From the NCBI RefSeq assembly GCF_012516375.2, contig NZ_CP051204.2:2108001-2172000 (forward strand): a DNA stretch of 64,000 bases. Reading direction: 5' to 3'. The translations under genes were made by a program, and so were the position numbers. Position 1 is the stretch's first letter. Each line of letters begins with the position of its first letter. This DNA comes from Chitinophaga oryzae. Its GTDB lineage: Bacteria > Bacteroidota > Bacteroidia > Chitinophagales > Chitinophagaceae. Positions 23,473-31,596 of this stretch are shown in pieces. Under the pieces are notes generated by a model. The model worked only from the letters and a program-made list of their open reading frames with translations. It did not search any database and was not told the DNA's origin.

Positions 23473-25011
23473 TTATAAAGGTATGTTACCGTGTTTTTTT
23501 CTTGGCATGTTCACCACTTTATTTTCCAGCATTTTGAAACCCTTGATGAGTTTGGCGCGGGCCTGTTCCGGCAGGATCACCTCGTCGATATATCCTTTTT
23601 CGGCCGCCAGGTAAGGGTTGGCGAATCTCTCCGTATAGTCGGCCACCAGCTCGTTGGTACGGGTTTCCGGGTCCGGAGCGGTGTCTATTTCTTTTTTATA
23701 GATGATTTCCACGGCCCCTTTAGCGCCCATAACGGCTATCTCTGCCTGCGGGAAAGCGTAGTTGAGGTCGGCTCCGATATGTTTGGAGTTCATTACGCAG
23801 TAGGCGCCGCCGTAGGCTTTGCGGGTGGTGACGGTGATTTTGGGCACGGTGGCTTCGCAGAGGGCATACAGCAGTTTGGCGCCGTTGGTGATAATACCGT
23901 TCCATTCCTGGTCAGTGCCGGGCAGGAAGCCGGGCACGTCTACCAGTACCAGCAGGGGCACGTTGAACGCATCGCAGAAGCGGGTAAAACGGGCGCCTTT
24001 CACGGAAGCGTGGATGTCGAGTACGCCGGCCAGCACAGCGGGCTGATTGGCCACAATACCGATACTTCTGCCGCCGATGCGCGCGAAGCCCACGATGATA
24101 TTGTCGGCAAAGTCTTTATGTACTTCAAAGAAGCTGTCGGCATCGGTCAGGTGGGCGATCACTTCTTTCATATCATAAGGCTGGTTGGGGCTGGCGGGTA
24201 TCAGCGTGTTCAGGGCTTCCCGCAGCTCGTTGCCGCCTTCGTAAGGATATACGGGCGCTGTCTCCTCGCAGTTTTGCGGGATGTAGCTCAGCAGTGTTTT
24301 GATGTTCTGGATACATTCCACCTCGTTGGCGCAGGCGAAATGGGTCACGCCGCTTTTGGTGGCGTGGGTCTGGGCGCCGCCCAGTTCTTCGGAGGTCACT
24401 TCTTCATGGGTGACGGTTTTCACCACGTTAGGGCCGGTCACGAACATGTAGGAAGTATTTTCCACCATCATGATGAAATCGGTGATGGCAGGAGAGTATA
24501 CGGCACCGCCGGCGCAGGGGCCCATGATGGCCGATATCTGGGGAATAACGCCGGAAGCGCGGGTGTTGCGGTAGAAGATATCGGCATAACCGCCCAGGCT
24601 GACCACCCCTTCCTGTATGCGGGCGCCGCCACTGTCGTTCAGGCCCACCAACGGCGCGCCGTTCTGCATGGCGAGGTCCATGATCTTGCATATTTTGCGG
24701 GCATGCGGTTCGGAGAGGCTGCCGCCATATACCGTGAAATCCTGAGAAAAGACATAAGTAAGCCTGCCATTGATAGTACCGTAGCCGGTCACCACGCCAT
24801 CGCCGGGAAACTGCTCCTGGTCGGTGGTAAGACCGCGGTTACGGTTATGCACCAACATGTCCAGCTCTTCAAAAGAACCTTCGTCCATCAGCAGTTGAAG
24901 CCGCTCGCGGGCGGTCAGCTTGCCTTTCTTATGCTGGGAAGCGATCCTTACTTCTCCACCGCCTAACATGGCTTCTTTAATCTTCGACTGTAATTCCTCG
25001 ATCTTATTCAT
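23473..25011 (-). CDS. Acyl-CoA carboxylase, beta (carboxyltransferase) subunit
   Basis: 512 residues with the full carboxyl-transferase fold of PccB/AccD5 type: N-terminal crotonase half with [17 protein letters not shown] and [17 protein letters not shown]-terminal half with [28 protein letters not shown] and [14 protein letters not shown]. It moves CO2 from biotin to propionyl-CoA or a similar acyl-CoA. No biotin carboxylase or biotin-carrier gene is in the window, so the partner subunit is encoded elsewhere. Confidence 0.95.
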   Translation of the reverse strand: MNKIEELQSKIKEAMLGGGEVRIASQHKKGKLTARERLQLLMDEGSFEELDMLVHNRNRGLTTDQEQFPGDGVVTGYGTINGRLTYVFSQDFTVYGGSLSEPHARKICKIMDLAMQNGAPLVGLNDSGGARIQEGVVSLGGYADIFYRNTRASGVIPQISAIMGPCAGGAVYSPAITDFIMMVENTSYMFVTGPNVVKTVTHEEVTSEELGGAQTHATKSGVTHFACANEVECIQNIKTLLSYIPQNCEETAPVYPYEGGNELREALNTLIPASPNQPYDMKEVIAHLTDADSFFEVHKDFADNIIVGFARIGGRSIGIVANQPAVLAGVLDIHASVKGARFTRFCDAFNVPLLVLVDVPGFLPGTDQEWNGIITNGAKLLYALCEATVPKITVTTRKAYGGAYCVMNSKHIGADLNYAFPQAEIAVMGAKGAVEIIYKKEIDTAPDPETRTNELVADYTERFANPYLAAEKGYIDEVILPEQARAKLIKGFKMLENKVVNMPRKKHGNIPL

Positions 25012-25050
25012 ATGCGGAAAATGAGTGATAAATCTGAACCAAAAAATAAA

Positions 25051-25070
25051 GGATTCCTTTTAAGGAATCC
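25051..25070 (-). terminator. Terminator of the 25102-25551 lipoprotein gene
   Basis: GGATTCCTT / AAGGAATCC stem with a very short loop. On the minus strand it is followed by TTTATTTTTT. It lies 31 bp beyond the lipoprotein stop codon and just upstream of the carboxylase start. Confidence 0.75.
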
Positions 25071-25101
25071 CTGCGGTTGTAAATGTAATGTTTTTGAAAG
25101 A

Positions 25102-25551
25102 TTATCTGTTCCGGCGGAACGGAAATTTTGGCGTAGACACGGTATCGCTGATATTACCTGAATTGTCGCGCAGGTAAACGACATAATGCGCGCTGTCGCC
25201 GGGAGCAGGGTTATAGGCCGTTGCAAAATCAATCTCTCCGAAAGGCATGATCACATCGGCTTTTATGCTGTTACCCCTGTTTTGCCCGATTTTAGGCATT
25301 TTAAAGAAGGTCCAGAGCGTATCCTTGTTGATGGCTTGTTCACTGTCTTTGAGCATCGCTACCCCGATGCTGTCCTCAATATCTCCATCTCCGTCTTCCA
25401 CCCGCATGGTGAGAATGAACTGTTGGGTCTCCGGGGTGATGCTGTCTGGTTGATAGCTTTTAAAGTATAGCAACGGTTTGGCGCCGACATTATCTTTTTT
25501 ACAAGCATAGAGCAAACCCACGGCCAGGAGCAAATAGAGAATTTTCTTCAT
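25102..25551 (-). CDS. Putative lipoprotein of unknown function
   Basis: 149 residues. A short lipoprotein signal (MKKILYLLLAVGLLYAC, Cys17) is followed by a beta-rich domain with the acidic loop RVEDGDGDIEDSIGV, similar in look to calcium-binding or Ig-like loops, and YVVYLRDNSGNISDTV near the C terminus. Function unknown. The promoter is so close to the start codon that the mRNA is probably leaderless. Confidence 0.8.
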   Translation of the reverse strand: MKKILYLLLAVGLLYACKKDNVGAKPLLYFKSYQPDSITPETQQFILTMRVEDGDGDIEDSIGVAMLKDSEQAINKDTLWTFFKMPKIGQNRGNSIKADVIMPFGEIDFATAYNPAPGDSAHYVVYLRDNSGNISDTVSTPKFPFRRNR

Positions 25552-25555
25552 AAAA

Positions 25556-25586
25556 CAAACCTACATTAATTTAGGAAATATACAAA
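25556..25586 (-). promoter_or_regulatory. Consensus promoter abutting a start codon
   Basis: On the minus strand TTTG (25586-25583), a 19-bp spacer and TAGGTTTG (25563-25556). The -7 box ends 4 bp before the ATG at 25551, so transcription should start at or near the A of the start codon. Confidence 0.8.
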
Positions 25587-25670
25587 TAATCGGCTATCCC
25601 TGTCTCTCCAACGAAAAACGTTTTTTTTGGGACATTTGTTACTTGCTTCGGCTAAAATTATTCTTCTCCC

Positions 25671-25678
25671 TACCTTTG
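25671..25678 (+). promoter_or_regulatory. -7 box of the LuxE-like gene
   Basis: TACCTTTG matches TAnnTTTG, 22 bp before the ATG at 25701. No clear upstream element at 19 bp. Confidence 0.6.
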
Positions 25679-25700
25679 TGATCTTTAAAGACCGATATAC

Positions 25701-26684
25701 ATGCGCGTAGTTTCGCCCGATCATATATTTTCCCTGAAGCCGGAAGAGCTGGAGACCGCCGCCCTGGAACTGTTTCGTTACCAGTACCAGGAGAACACGC
25801 TTTACAGGGCTTATACCGACGCCCTGCGGATACAGCCGGGCAGGGTGACCAGCATCCTGGAGATACCCTACCTGCCCATCCAGTTTTTTAAGTCCCATTC
25901 CGTGGTGTGCGGACAGTTTGAGCCGCAGCTGATCTTTGAAAGCAGCGGTACCACCCAGACGGTCAACAGCCGGCACCTGGTGAAAGACGCCGCCATCTAT
26001 ACCCGCAGCTTTATGACGGCTTTTGAGCAGTTCTACGGGCCGGTAACGGATTATGTGGTGGTGGGCTTACTGCCTTCCTACCTGGAGCGGCAGCATTCCT
26101 CGCTGGTATGTATGGTGCAGGAGATGATCGTCCGCAGCGGCCATGAAGAAAGCGGCTTTTACCTGTACGAGCATGATAAACTGTACCAGCAGCTGCAATG
26201 GCTGGAGGCGCGGCAGCAGAAAGTGCTGCTGATCGGCGTTACTTTCGGCCTGCTCGATTTTGCCGAAAAATATACGTTATCCTTACAGCATACCATTGTT
26301 ATGGAAACGGGCGGCATGAAAGGCCGCCGGGAAGAATGGACCCGTGACGAGGTGCATGCTTTCCTCAAAGAAAGGTTAGGCGTTACCGTTGTACATGCCG
26401 AATATGGAATGACTGAACTGTTGTCGCAGGCGTATTCCCGGGGACAGGGCTATTTCGAGGCCCCTTCCTGGATGAAAGTGCTGCTGCGGGATGAAAATGA
26501 TCCTTTCCAGCTGACGGCCGGCAAAGGGTCGGGGGTGATGAACGTCATCGACCTGGCCAATATTTACTCGTGTGCTTTTATTGCTACTGAAGATATCGGG
26601 AAAATTCATGCCGACGGCCGTTTTGAGGTGCTGGGGCGCCTCGATAATTCAGCCCTGCGCGGCTGCAGCCTGATGGCCGTTTAA
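25701..26684 (+). CDS. LuxE/PaaK-like acyl-protein synthetase domain protein
   Basis: 327 residues of the ANL (acyl-activating) superfamily in the short LuxE-like form. The AMP/phosphate loop is FESSGTTQTVNSRH near 78-91, followed by METGGMKGRREEW near 200-212 and the adenine-site motif AEYGMTELLSQAY near 235-247. LuxE activates fatty acids as acyl-AMP and moves the acyl group to a Cys. The physiological substrate here is unknown and no LuxC or LuxD partner is seen. Confidence 0.85.
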   Translation: MRVVSPDHIFSLKPEELETAALELFRYQYQENTLYRAYTDALRIQPGRVTSILEIPYLPIQFFKSHSVVCGQFEPQLIFESSGTTQTVNSRHLVKDAAIYTRSFMTAFEQFYGPVTDYVVVGLLPSYLERQHSSLVCMVQEMIVRSGHEESGFYLYEHDKLYQQLQWLEARQQKVLLIGVTFGLLDFAEKYTLSLQHTIVMETGGMKGRREEWTRDEVHAFLKERLGVTVVHAEYGMTELLSQAYSRGQGYFEAPSWMKVLLRDENDPFQLTAGKGSGVMNVIDLANIYSCAFIATEDIGKIHADGRFEVLGRLDNSALRGCSLMAV

Positions 26685-26690
26685 TTTGGT

Positions 26691-26761
26691 TATTGGGTTA
26701 TTTTGATATTTAGTAGATTGATTATTGAGCGGTAACCCAATATCAAAATTTCAAAATTTCA
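26691..26761. repeat. AT-word inverted repeat between convergent genes
   Basis: TATTGGGTTA (26691-26700) is inverted as TAACCCAATA (26733-26742), and the right side continues with three TTTCAAAA-type units that run into the stop codon of the minus-strand gene. Less perfect than the heptamer repeats but similarly placed. Confidence 0.65.
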
Positions 26762-27490
26762 AAATGATTCCGGGCTGTTGGCGGCCATTTTCAGCAGCGC
26801 CGGCAGTTTGGACGGGTCGTACATGATGCTGGCCAGGGAGGTCATATAGGGAAAAGAATAATGGTCCATGCCGAATTTATTGAGCAGGTAAACGTCCAGT
26901 TGTTCGGGTGCGGTATGGCCCTGTATGTAATCGCCCACATAGAAGAGAAAACGTTGTCTTTCCTTTTCAAACAGCAGTACCAGCGCTACTTTGTCTTTCA
27001 GCTGATCGCGGAGCGGGTTTTTGAATATTTTCAGCGCCTGCGCGTAGTGTGCGTGGGTGAGCGGTTCCGGCGGGGCAGGCAACAGCTGGGTGCAGAAATA
27101 GTCCACCGCCAGGTCGTCGAAGTAGCTGACGCCGTTGTCTTCTCCCGGATCGTTATGCCAGGTGGCCCATTGCAGGAGCGCTTCGGGTGTACTGTTACCT
27201 GCCAGCAGCGCCTCCAGCTGGTGAATCACGCCTTCGCGGGTAGGCGTGGAATCGGTCGCTTGTGTGAGGGCGCCTACTATTTCCTGATAGTAGTCTTCAT
27301 GCACGGCGGTAGCTGTCCTCAGCAAAAGGCGGGTAACGTCTTCTCCGGAATCTTCTAGGTCAGTGGGTTGCAGGTTTATTTCTCCGTACAGGTCCTGCAG
27401 GACTTCCTGTTTAGTTTTAGTTCCGCGTAAGTAAGCCTTCAGCAAACCAATAAAATAAACAGAGGTTACAGGGGGCGTCTTATCTTTCAT
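26759..27490 (-). CDS. Hypothetical helical protein
   Basis: 243 residues from the ATG at 27490 (a longer frame to 27511 is possible). No signal peptide or membrane segment. It is mostly amphipathic helices with acidic loops (DLEDSGEDVTRLLLRTATA; NDPGEDNGVSYFDDLAVDYF), and the C-terminal third has VALVLLFEKERQRFLFYVG. I do not recognise the family. Confidence 0.65.
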   Translation of the reverse strand: MKDKTPPVTSVYFIGLLKAYLRGTKTKQEVLQDLYGEINLQPTDLEDSGEDVTRLLLRTATAVHEDYYQEIVGALTQATDSTPTREGVIHQLEALLAGNSTPEALLQWATWHNDPGEDNGVSYFDDLAVDYFCTQLLPAPPEPLTHAHYAQALKIFKNPLRDQLKDKVALVLLFEKERQRFLFYVGDYIQGHTAPEQLDVYLLNKFGMDHYSFPYMTSLASIMYDPSKLPALLKMAANSPESF

Positions 27491-27832
27491 GGGCCTTTTT
27501 TGTTCGCGCATTCGCTTTCAGGCCAAAAATAGGATAAATTAGACAACAAAATATTTGCCAGCTGTGGAAAACTAAAACATTTAATTTTCCGTAAGCTTTC
27601 TACGGGTAGCGGGAAAAGTGGCGGCTCCCCGTTAAAACTGGTGCAGTAATTGATGGGTTCTTTCCGCGTTTCCGATGACCTCACCTACACAGCAAGGCTA
27701 TACGAACCGGCCACGGTACAGGCCGGCATAGGCATTTTTCGAATGAAGACTCTCCTCAGCACATGACAGCGCCTCCCGCTGTTGTTTTCATACGCTCCGA
27801 CTTTTTTCACTCAGTTTAAAAATTCACGAAAA
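27491..27832. other. Intergenic region upstream of the MNIO precursor gene
   Basis: 342 bp between a leftward and a rightward gene. The left end has the -7 box for the leftward gene. In the right part no exact TAnnTTTG box was seen, so the precursor promoter may use another sigma factor or a weaker match. A short minus-strand frame here looks spurious. Confidence 0.45.
27524..27531 (-). promoter_or_regulatory. -7 box of the 26759-27490 gene
   Basis: CAAAAATA on the plus strand reads TATTTTTG on the minus strand, a TAnnTTTG match 33 bp before the ATG. CAA-type words further upstream are not at ideal spacing. Confidence 0.5.
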
Positions 27833-28168
27833 ATGGGAAACAAATCAATCAGCAAAAAAGTGCTGTTCTCCGGCTCACTGGTGGCCAGCGCCATCCTGGG
27901 CCTGACTGGCCTGCAAACCAATGCCAACCCGGTTAGCTACACCCACCTGGGGTCCGGCGCCGCTGTCAGAAGCGTGCTGACCGGCACTGCGTCTGCAGTT
28001 AATACCGTAGAGCTGGCCTGCTCCAAAGACTCTTCCACCACCAAATCCAAAGAACACAAATGCGCACAGGGCAAATGCGCTGAAGGCAAATGTGTAGGCG
28101 GTCCCAAAAAGGCCAAAGGCAAAAAAGGCGACAAGCACAAGTCCGATACGACCAAATCCGGCTCGTAA
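27833..28168 (+). CDS. Secreted Cys-motif precursor of an MNIO-type RiPP (BufA/HvfA-like)
   Basis: 111 residues from the ATG at 27833. Layout: a signal peptide (KKVLFSGSLVASAILGLTG, cleaved near TNA), a Ser/Thr/Ala-rich leader region to about residue 60, and a C-terminal part with KCAQGKCAEGKCVGG (Cys spaced C-x4-C-x4-C) followed by a Lys/Ser/Gly tail. One more Cys lies upstream in ELACSKD. The GKC repeats resemble the EGKC(G) motif in HvfA-type precursors, whose Cys residues are modified by a DUF692 enzyme to bind copper. The next two genes encode that enzyme type and its partner. The precursor role is inferred. Confidence 0.8.
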   Translation: MGNKSISKKVLFSGSLVASAILGLTGLQTNANPVSYTHLGSGAAVRSVLTGTASAVNTVELACSKDSSTTKSKEHKCAQGKCAEGKCVGGPKKAKGKKGDKHKSDTTKSGS

Positions 28169-28179
28169 TCTTTCCACAG

Positions 28180-28212
28180 GAAAGGCCGGAACATTACCCG
28201 GACCGGCCTTTC
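28180..28212 (+). terminator. Hairpin between precursor and MNIO genes (attenuator-like)
   Basis: A 10-bp stem (GAAAGGCCGG / CCGGCCTTTC) with a 13-nt loop is followed by the T-rich CTCTTTTTCCTG. It sits 11 bp after the precursor stop and 30 bp before the enzyme start, as expected for partial termination giving more precursor than enzyme. Confidence 0.75.
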
Positions 28213-28242
28213 TCTTTTTCCTGTCATCACAAACAATTCATT

Positions 28243-29067
28243 ATGGTAGGATTAGGCTTTCGCCGCGAGTTTGCGGAAGAGATGATCAGCGGAACGCAGA
28301 TCACCCCCGACTTTATAGAGTTTGCGCCGGAAAACTGGATGAACATCGGCGGTTACTGGAAGAAAATGCTGCACCGGGTGGTGGAGAAATACCCGGTACT
28401 GTGCCACGGCCTTTCCCTGTCGCTCGGCAGCCCGGAGGAGCCGGACATGACCTTCCTCCGGTATGTGAAATCCTTCCTGGAAGAGTATAAAGTGCGTATT
28501 TATTCCGAACACCTGAGCTATTCCAAATGTGACAACGCCCACCTGTATGACCTGCTGCCCATGCCTTTCCGGATGGACGCCGCCAGGCATATGGCAGACC
28601 GCATCCGGCAGGTGCAGGACTACCTGCAACGGCCGCTGGCCATGGAGATTATCTCCTATTACACGCCGGTGGCGCCGGAAATGAGCGAGGCCGACTTTAT
28701 CAACGAAGTGGTACAGCGTTCCGGCTGCCAGCTGCTGCTGGATGTGAATAATATATACGTCAACGCCTTCAATCATCACTACGATGCCAAAGCCTTTATC
28801 GCACAGCTGCCGCTGGACAGGGTGGCTTATATCCATATGGCGGGGCATGAGCAGGTGGCGCCCGATATGATCCTCGATACCCACGGGCATCCTGTCGCCG
28901 ACCCGGTATATGCGCTGTTTGAATGGACGATCGGGCAAATAGCGCCTGTGCCGGTGCTGCTGGAGCGCGATTTTAATATCCCGCAGATGCAGGAGCTGCA
29001 GGCGGAGCTGACCCGGCTTAAAGGGATCTGCCACCAACAATGGAAACATCATGAACTCGTTGCCTGA
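28243..29067 (+). CDS. DUF692 multinuclear non-heme iron oxygenase (MNIO; BufB/HvfB-like)
   Basis: 274 residues from the ATG at 28243; an upstream extension of the frame overlaps the precursor gene and is rejected. All family blocks are visible in order: GLGFRREFAEEM, DFIEFAPENW, CHGLSLSLGSPEEP, YSEHLSYS, MEIISYY, LLLDVNNIYVNAFNHHYDA, YIHMAGHE, LDTHGHPVADPVY and LLERDFNIPQM. These supply the His, Glu, Asp and Asn ligands of two or three iron atoms in a TIM barrel. Known members turn Cys in precursor peptides into oxazolone or thiooxazole-type groups. One block reads EII where many members have EN, which may mark a subgroup. Overlaps the next gene by 17 bp. Confidence 0.93.
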   Translation: MVGLGFRREFAEEMISGTQITPDFIEFAPENWMNIGGYWKKMLHRVVEKYPVLCHGLSLSLGSPEEPDMTFLRYVKSFLEEYKVRIYSEHLSYSKCDNAHLYDLLPMPFRMDAARHMADRIRQVQDYLQRPLAMEIISYYTPVAPEMSEADFINEVVQRSGCQLLLDVNNIYVNAFNHHYDAKAFIAQLPLDRVAYIHMAGHEQVAPDMILDTHGHPVADPVYALFEWTIGQIAPVPVLLERDFNIPQMQELQAELTRLKGICHQQWKHHELVA

Positions 29068-29800
29068 CAGCCGCCAGCTACAGCAGCGGTTTACAACACA
29101 TCTCCGTACCGGGGTACGGACCACTATTCCCGGTGTGGCCCCGGACCGGCTGGCGCACTACCGCCATGCCATTTTCCATATGGTGAAAGACACCATGGAG
29201 AGCGCCTATCCGGTTACCCGCGCTAATATCCCCCGGCGGAAATGGGACCATATGGTCAAAACATTTTTTGCGCGCCATGCATGTACCTCCAACCAGGTGT
29301 GGAAACTCCCGCTGGAGTTTTATACCTATGCCGTGGAAAACAGCTGGGACGAAATGTATGATATCCCTTACCTGAACGACTTGCTGGCTTTTGAATGGGC
29401 GGAGATAGAGGTGTTCAATATGGAAGACGCGGAGCCGGCTGCTTTCGTTGCTACGGGCGACTGGCGTGAAACGCCGCTGGTACTGAACCCCGAATACCGG
29501 CTGCTCTCTTTCAGGTACCCTGTTCACCAGGAGGCCAGGCGTCGCCGGCTACTGAAGCAGCAGGGCGCCTGGTTTGTGCTGCTGCACCGTGAACCGGTCA
29601 CCGGCCATGTGCAGTTTACCGGTCTTTCTCCCTGGCTGGCCTTCGTTACAGAGCAGCTGGCGGCGGGTATAACGGTAAAGGATATACTGGAATATGCGCC
29701 ACAGCTGGGTATAACGGTAACGGCTGAACTGGAAACGGATACCGTAGCATTTTTAAGAGACATGCACCAGCGACAGTTTATATTGGGTTTTCAGCCCTGA
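29051..29800 (+). CDS. DUF2063 MNIO partner protein (BufC/HvfC-like)
   Basis: 249 residues. The N-terminal helical DUF2063 domain (about 8-105) has the typical LAHYRHAIFHMVKDTMESAYPVT and MVKTFFARHACTS segments. The C-terminal part is a winged-helix-like domain (WFVLLHREPVTGHVQFTGLSPW). In characterised clusters this protein binds the precursor and presents it to the DUF692 enzyme. It overlaps the MNIO gene by 17 bp, showing translational coupling. No DoxX-type fourth gene follows. Confidence 0.9.
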   Translation: MNSLPDSRQLQQRFTTHLRTGVRTTIPGVAPDRLAHYRHAIFHMVKDTMESAYPVTRANIPRRKWDHMVKTFFARHACTSNQVWKLPLEFYTYAVENSWDEMYDIPYLNDLLAFEWAEIEVFNMEDAEPAAFVATGDWRETPLVLNPEYRLLSFRYPVHQEARRRRLLKQQGAWFVLLHREPVTGHVQFTGLSPWLAFVTEQLAAGITVKDILEYAPQLGITVTAELETDTVAFLRDMHQRQFILGFQP

Positions 29801-29879
29801 TAATATGCCATCAGGCGCCGGCATTAGCCCCGAATGCAGTAAAGATTTTTAACCTTCCCGGGCGGCCGTGTTAAGTGCG

Positions 29880-30632
29880 CTATTCATCTGCCAGATGCAG
29901 TGCAAAGCCGCTCTTGCCTGTTGCAAAGTGCGGTTGCAATACTTCCTTTTCATCATAGTCCTGTTTGCCGACCCGGTAACGGATGGGAGCGGTGTCCGGG
30001 ATGCTGAGCAGGCGTTGCTCCAGGTCCTGCAGGATGGTAGCATACCGTTCAGGAGACACCTGGTTGGCGCTGTTGACCACAAACGGCGGCAAGGAAGCGG
30101 CGCCGGCATACCAGAACACGCCGTGGTGCACCGGGAACATGAGGTCTTCAATAGCGCCGTGGATGCCGTGAGGCCCCAGTTGCTCTGCAGTGGCGCCTGT
30201 GGTGATCATCAGCATCACTTTTTTGCCTTTAAGGGTACCATTGCCGTAGCGGCCGCCGGTGCCGTAGCCGAAGCCATTAGTAAAAGTACGGTCTATCCAC
30301 CCTTTAAGGATCGCCGGCATGCCAAACCACCATAACGGGAATTGCAACAAGATCACATCTGCCCATTTTATTTTCTCCTGTTCGGCGCTGATATCGGGCG
30401 ACTGCTCGTTGTCCAGGTAGGCTTTTTTGGAAACGGCGCTATAGATCAGCCGTTCATCGGCAGGCAGCGCCGGAAAGTCCTGCCGGCCTGCGGAGGCTTC
30501 CCATTGCTGATGGTAAAGGTCGGTGATGGCCACTTCATGGCCGTGGCGTTGCAGTATCTCAGCAGCGGCGTTTTTCAGGGACGCATTGAGGGAGCGGGGT
30601 TCGGGATGCGCTAATACGATTAATACTTTCAT
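29880..30632 (-). CDS. NAD(P)H quinone oxidoreductase, flavodoxin-like fold
   Basis: 250 residues of the NQO1/MdaB type. The N-terminal phosphate loop for FAD/FMN is VLAHPEPRSLNASLK, the central part has LLQFPLWWFGMPAILKGWIDRTF and the ligand loop ITTGATAEQLGPHG. It reduces quinones or similar electrophiles with NAD(P)H in the cytoplasm. The divergent AraC gene starts 110 bp away, so it is a likely regulator. Confidence 0.92.
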   Translation of the reverse strand: MKVLIVLAHPEPRSLNASLKNAAAEILQRHGHEVAITDLYHQQWEASAGRQDFPALPADERLIYSAVSKKAYLDNEQSPDISAEQEKIKWADVILLQFPLWWFGMPAILKGWIDRTFTNGFGYGTGGRYGNGTLKGKKVMLMITTGATAEQLGPHGIHGAIEDLMFPVHHGVFWYAGAASLPPFVVNSANQVSPERYATILQDLEQRLLSIPDTAPIRYRVGKQDYDEKEVLQPHFATGKSGFALHLADE

Positions 30633-30741
30633 TTTTTTATGTTTTGTTGTTACAGTAATTTTGACGACGTAAAATTGTACAATTTGTATGGTAGTTTATT
30701 TGTATAATTTTTCCATTTTTCTGTAACAAACTGTTGATAGT
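30633..30741. promoter_or_regulatory. Divergent promoter region with palindromes
   Basis: AAATTGTACAATTT (30672-30685) is a perfect 14-bp palindrome. TTGTTACAG (30647-30655) is inverted as CTGTAACAA (30721-30729). Both are candidate binding sites for the AraC regulator next door. Confidence 0.55.
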
Positions 30742-31596
30742 ATGCCGAAGGAGAATATTCACCAGCCTTTTGAGATCGTGGAGATGATCACAGACCGTTG
30801 TCCGCTGGACGAGCACGGGCACAATTTCTTTGAACTGATCTATATCGTAAGGGGCAGCGGGCGGCAATTTATCAACAATAATGAGTTTACTTACAATAAG
30901 GGACATTTGTTCCTTGTGACGCCGGAAGACAAACACCTGTTGGAGGTAGTGGAAGAGACGCACTTTTTTTTCCTCCGGTTTAATAAGATATACCTGCAAA
31001 ACCAGGAGACGGCCTTGTTATATTCGAAGGAATGGACGCGCCGGATGGAGTTTATTCTCGAGCATGCCAGCCACCGGCCGGGCTGCATTGTGTATCATGA
31101 GCCCGACAAGCAGCTGGTGCCGGCCATTGTAGCCGGGCTGATACAGGAGCAGGCCGGCAAGCCGCTGTATCACAACGAAGTAGTAAGGCAGCTGGTGAAT
31201 ACCCTCATTACCGTGGTGGCCAGGAATATTGCCATGAAGCTGCCGGCACAGGTGGGCGACCACACGGCCACGCCTGTACTGGATATCATCGGTTATATAC
31301 AGGAGCATATTTATTCACCGCAGGCATTACGGGCGGCGGTCATCGCCAGACATTTCCATATTTCTCTCAGTTACCTGGGGCGTTACTTTAAAAAACATAC
31401 GGGGGAAAACCTGCAGGACTATATTACGCATTACAAGCTGAAGCTGGTGGAGACCCGTTTAAAACACAGCGATCTTCGTATCAACGAAATTGCCGCGGAA
31501 TTGAGCTTCACAGATGAAAGCCATCTTACCAGATTGTTCAGGAAACACCGGGGTATGAATCCGTCTGCTTTTCGCAGGCAGTTTGTGCTTAACTGA
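30742..31596 (+). CDS. AraC-family transcriptional regulator
   Basis: 284 residues. The N-terminal cupin-like sensor (HGHNFFELIYIVRGSGRQFI) is followed by the C-terminal double helix-turn-helix (RHFHISLSYLGRYFKKHTG, then INEIAAELSFTDESHLTRLF). It is divergent from the quinone reductase gene. A close paralogue at 44869-45735 diverges in the same way from an alpha/beta hydrolase. Confidence 0.92.
   Translation: MPKENIHQPFEIVEMITDRCPLDEHGHNFFELIYIVRGSGRQFINNNEFTYNKGHLFLVTPEDKHLLEVVEETHFFFLRFNKIYLQNQETALLYSKEWTRRMEFILEHASHRPGCIVYHEPDKQLVPAIVAGLIQEQAGKPLYHNEVVRQLVNTLITVVARNIAMKLPAQVGDHTATPVLDIIGYIQEHIYSPQALRAAVIARHFHISLSYLGRYFKKHTGENLQDYITHYKLKLVETRLKHSDLRINEIAAELSFTDESHLTRLFRKHRGMNPSAFRRQFVLN

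Noticed and set aside
23491..24966. 491-codon plus-strand frame inside the carboxylase gene
   Set aside because: Fully antisense to a conserved carboxyltransferase; low-complexity His/Gly/Val-rich translation typical of shadow frames.
27487..27684. 65-codon minus-strand frame upstream of the 26759-27490 gene
   Set aside because: Runs through the likely promoter and overlaps the start of the real gene; composition not protein-like.
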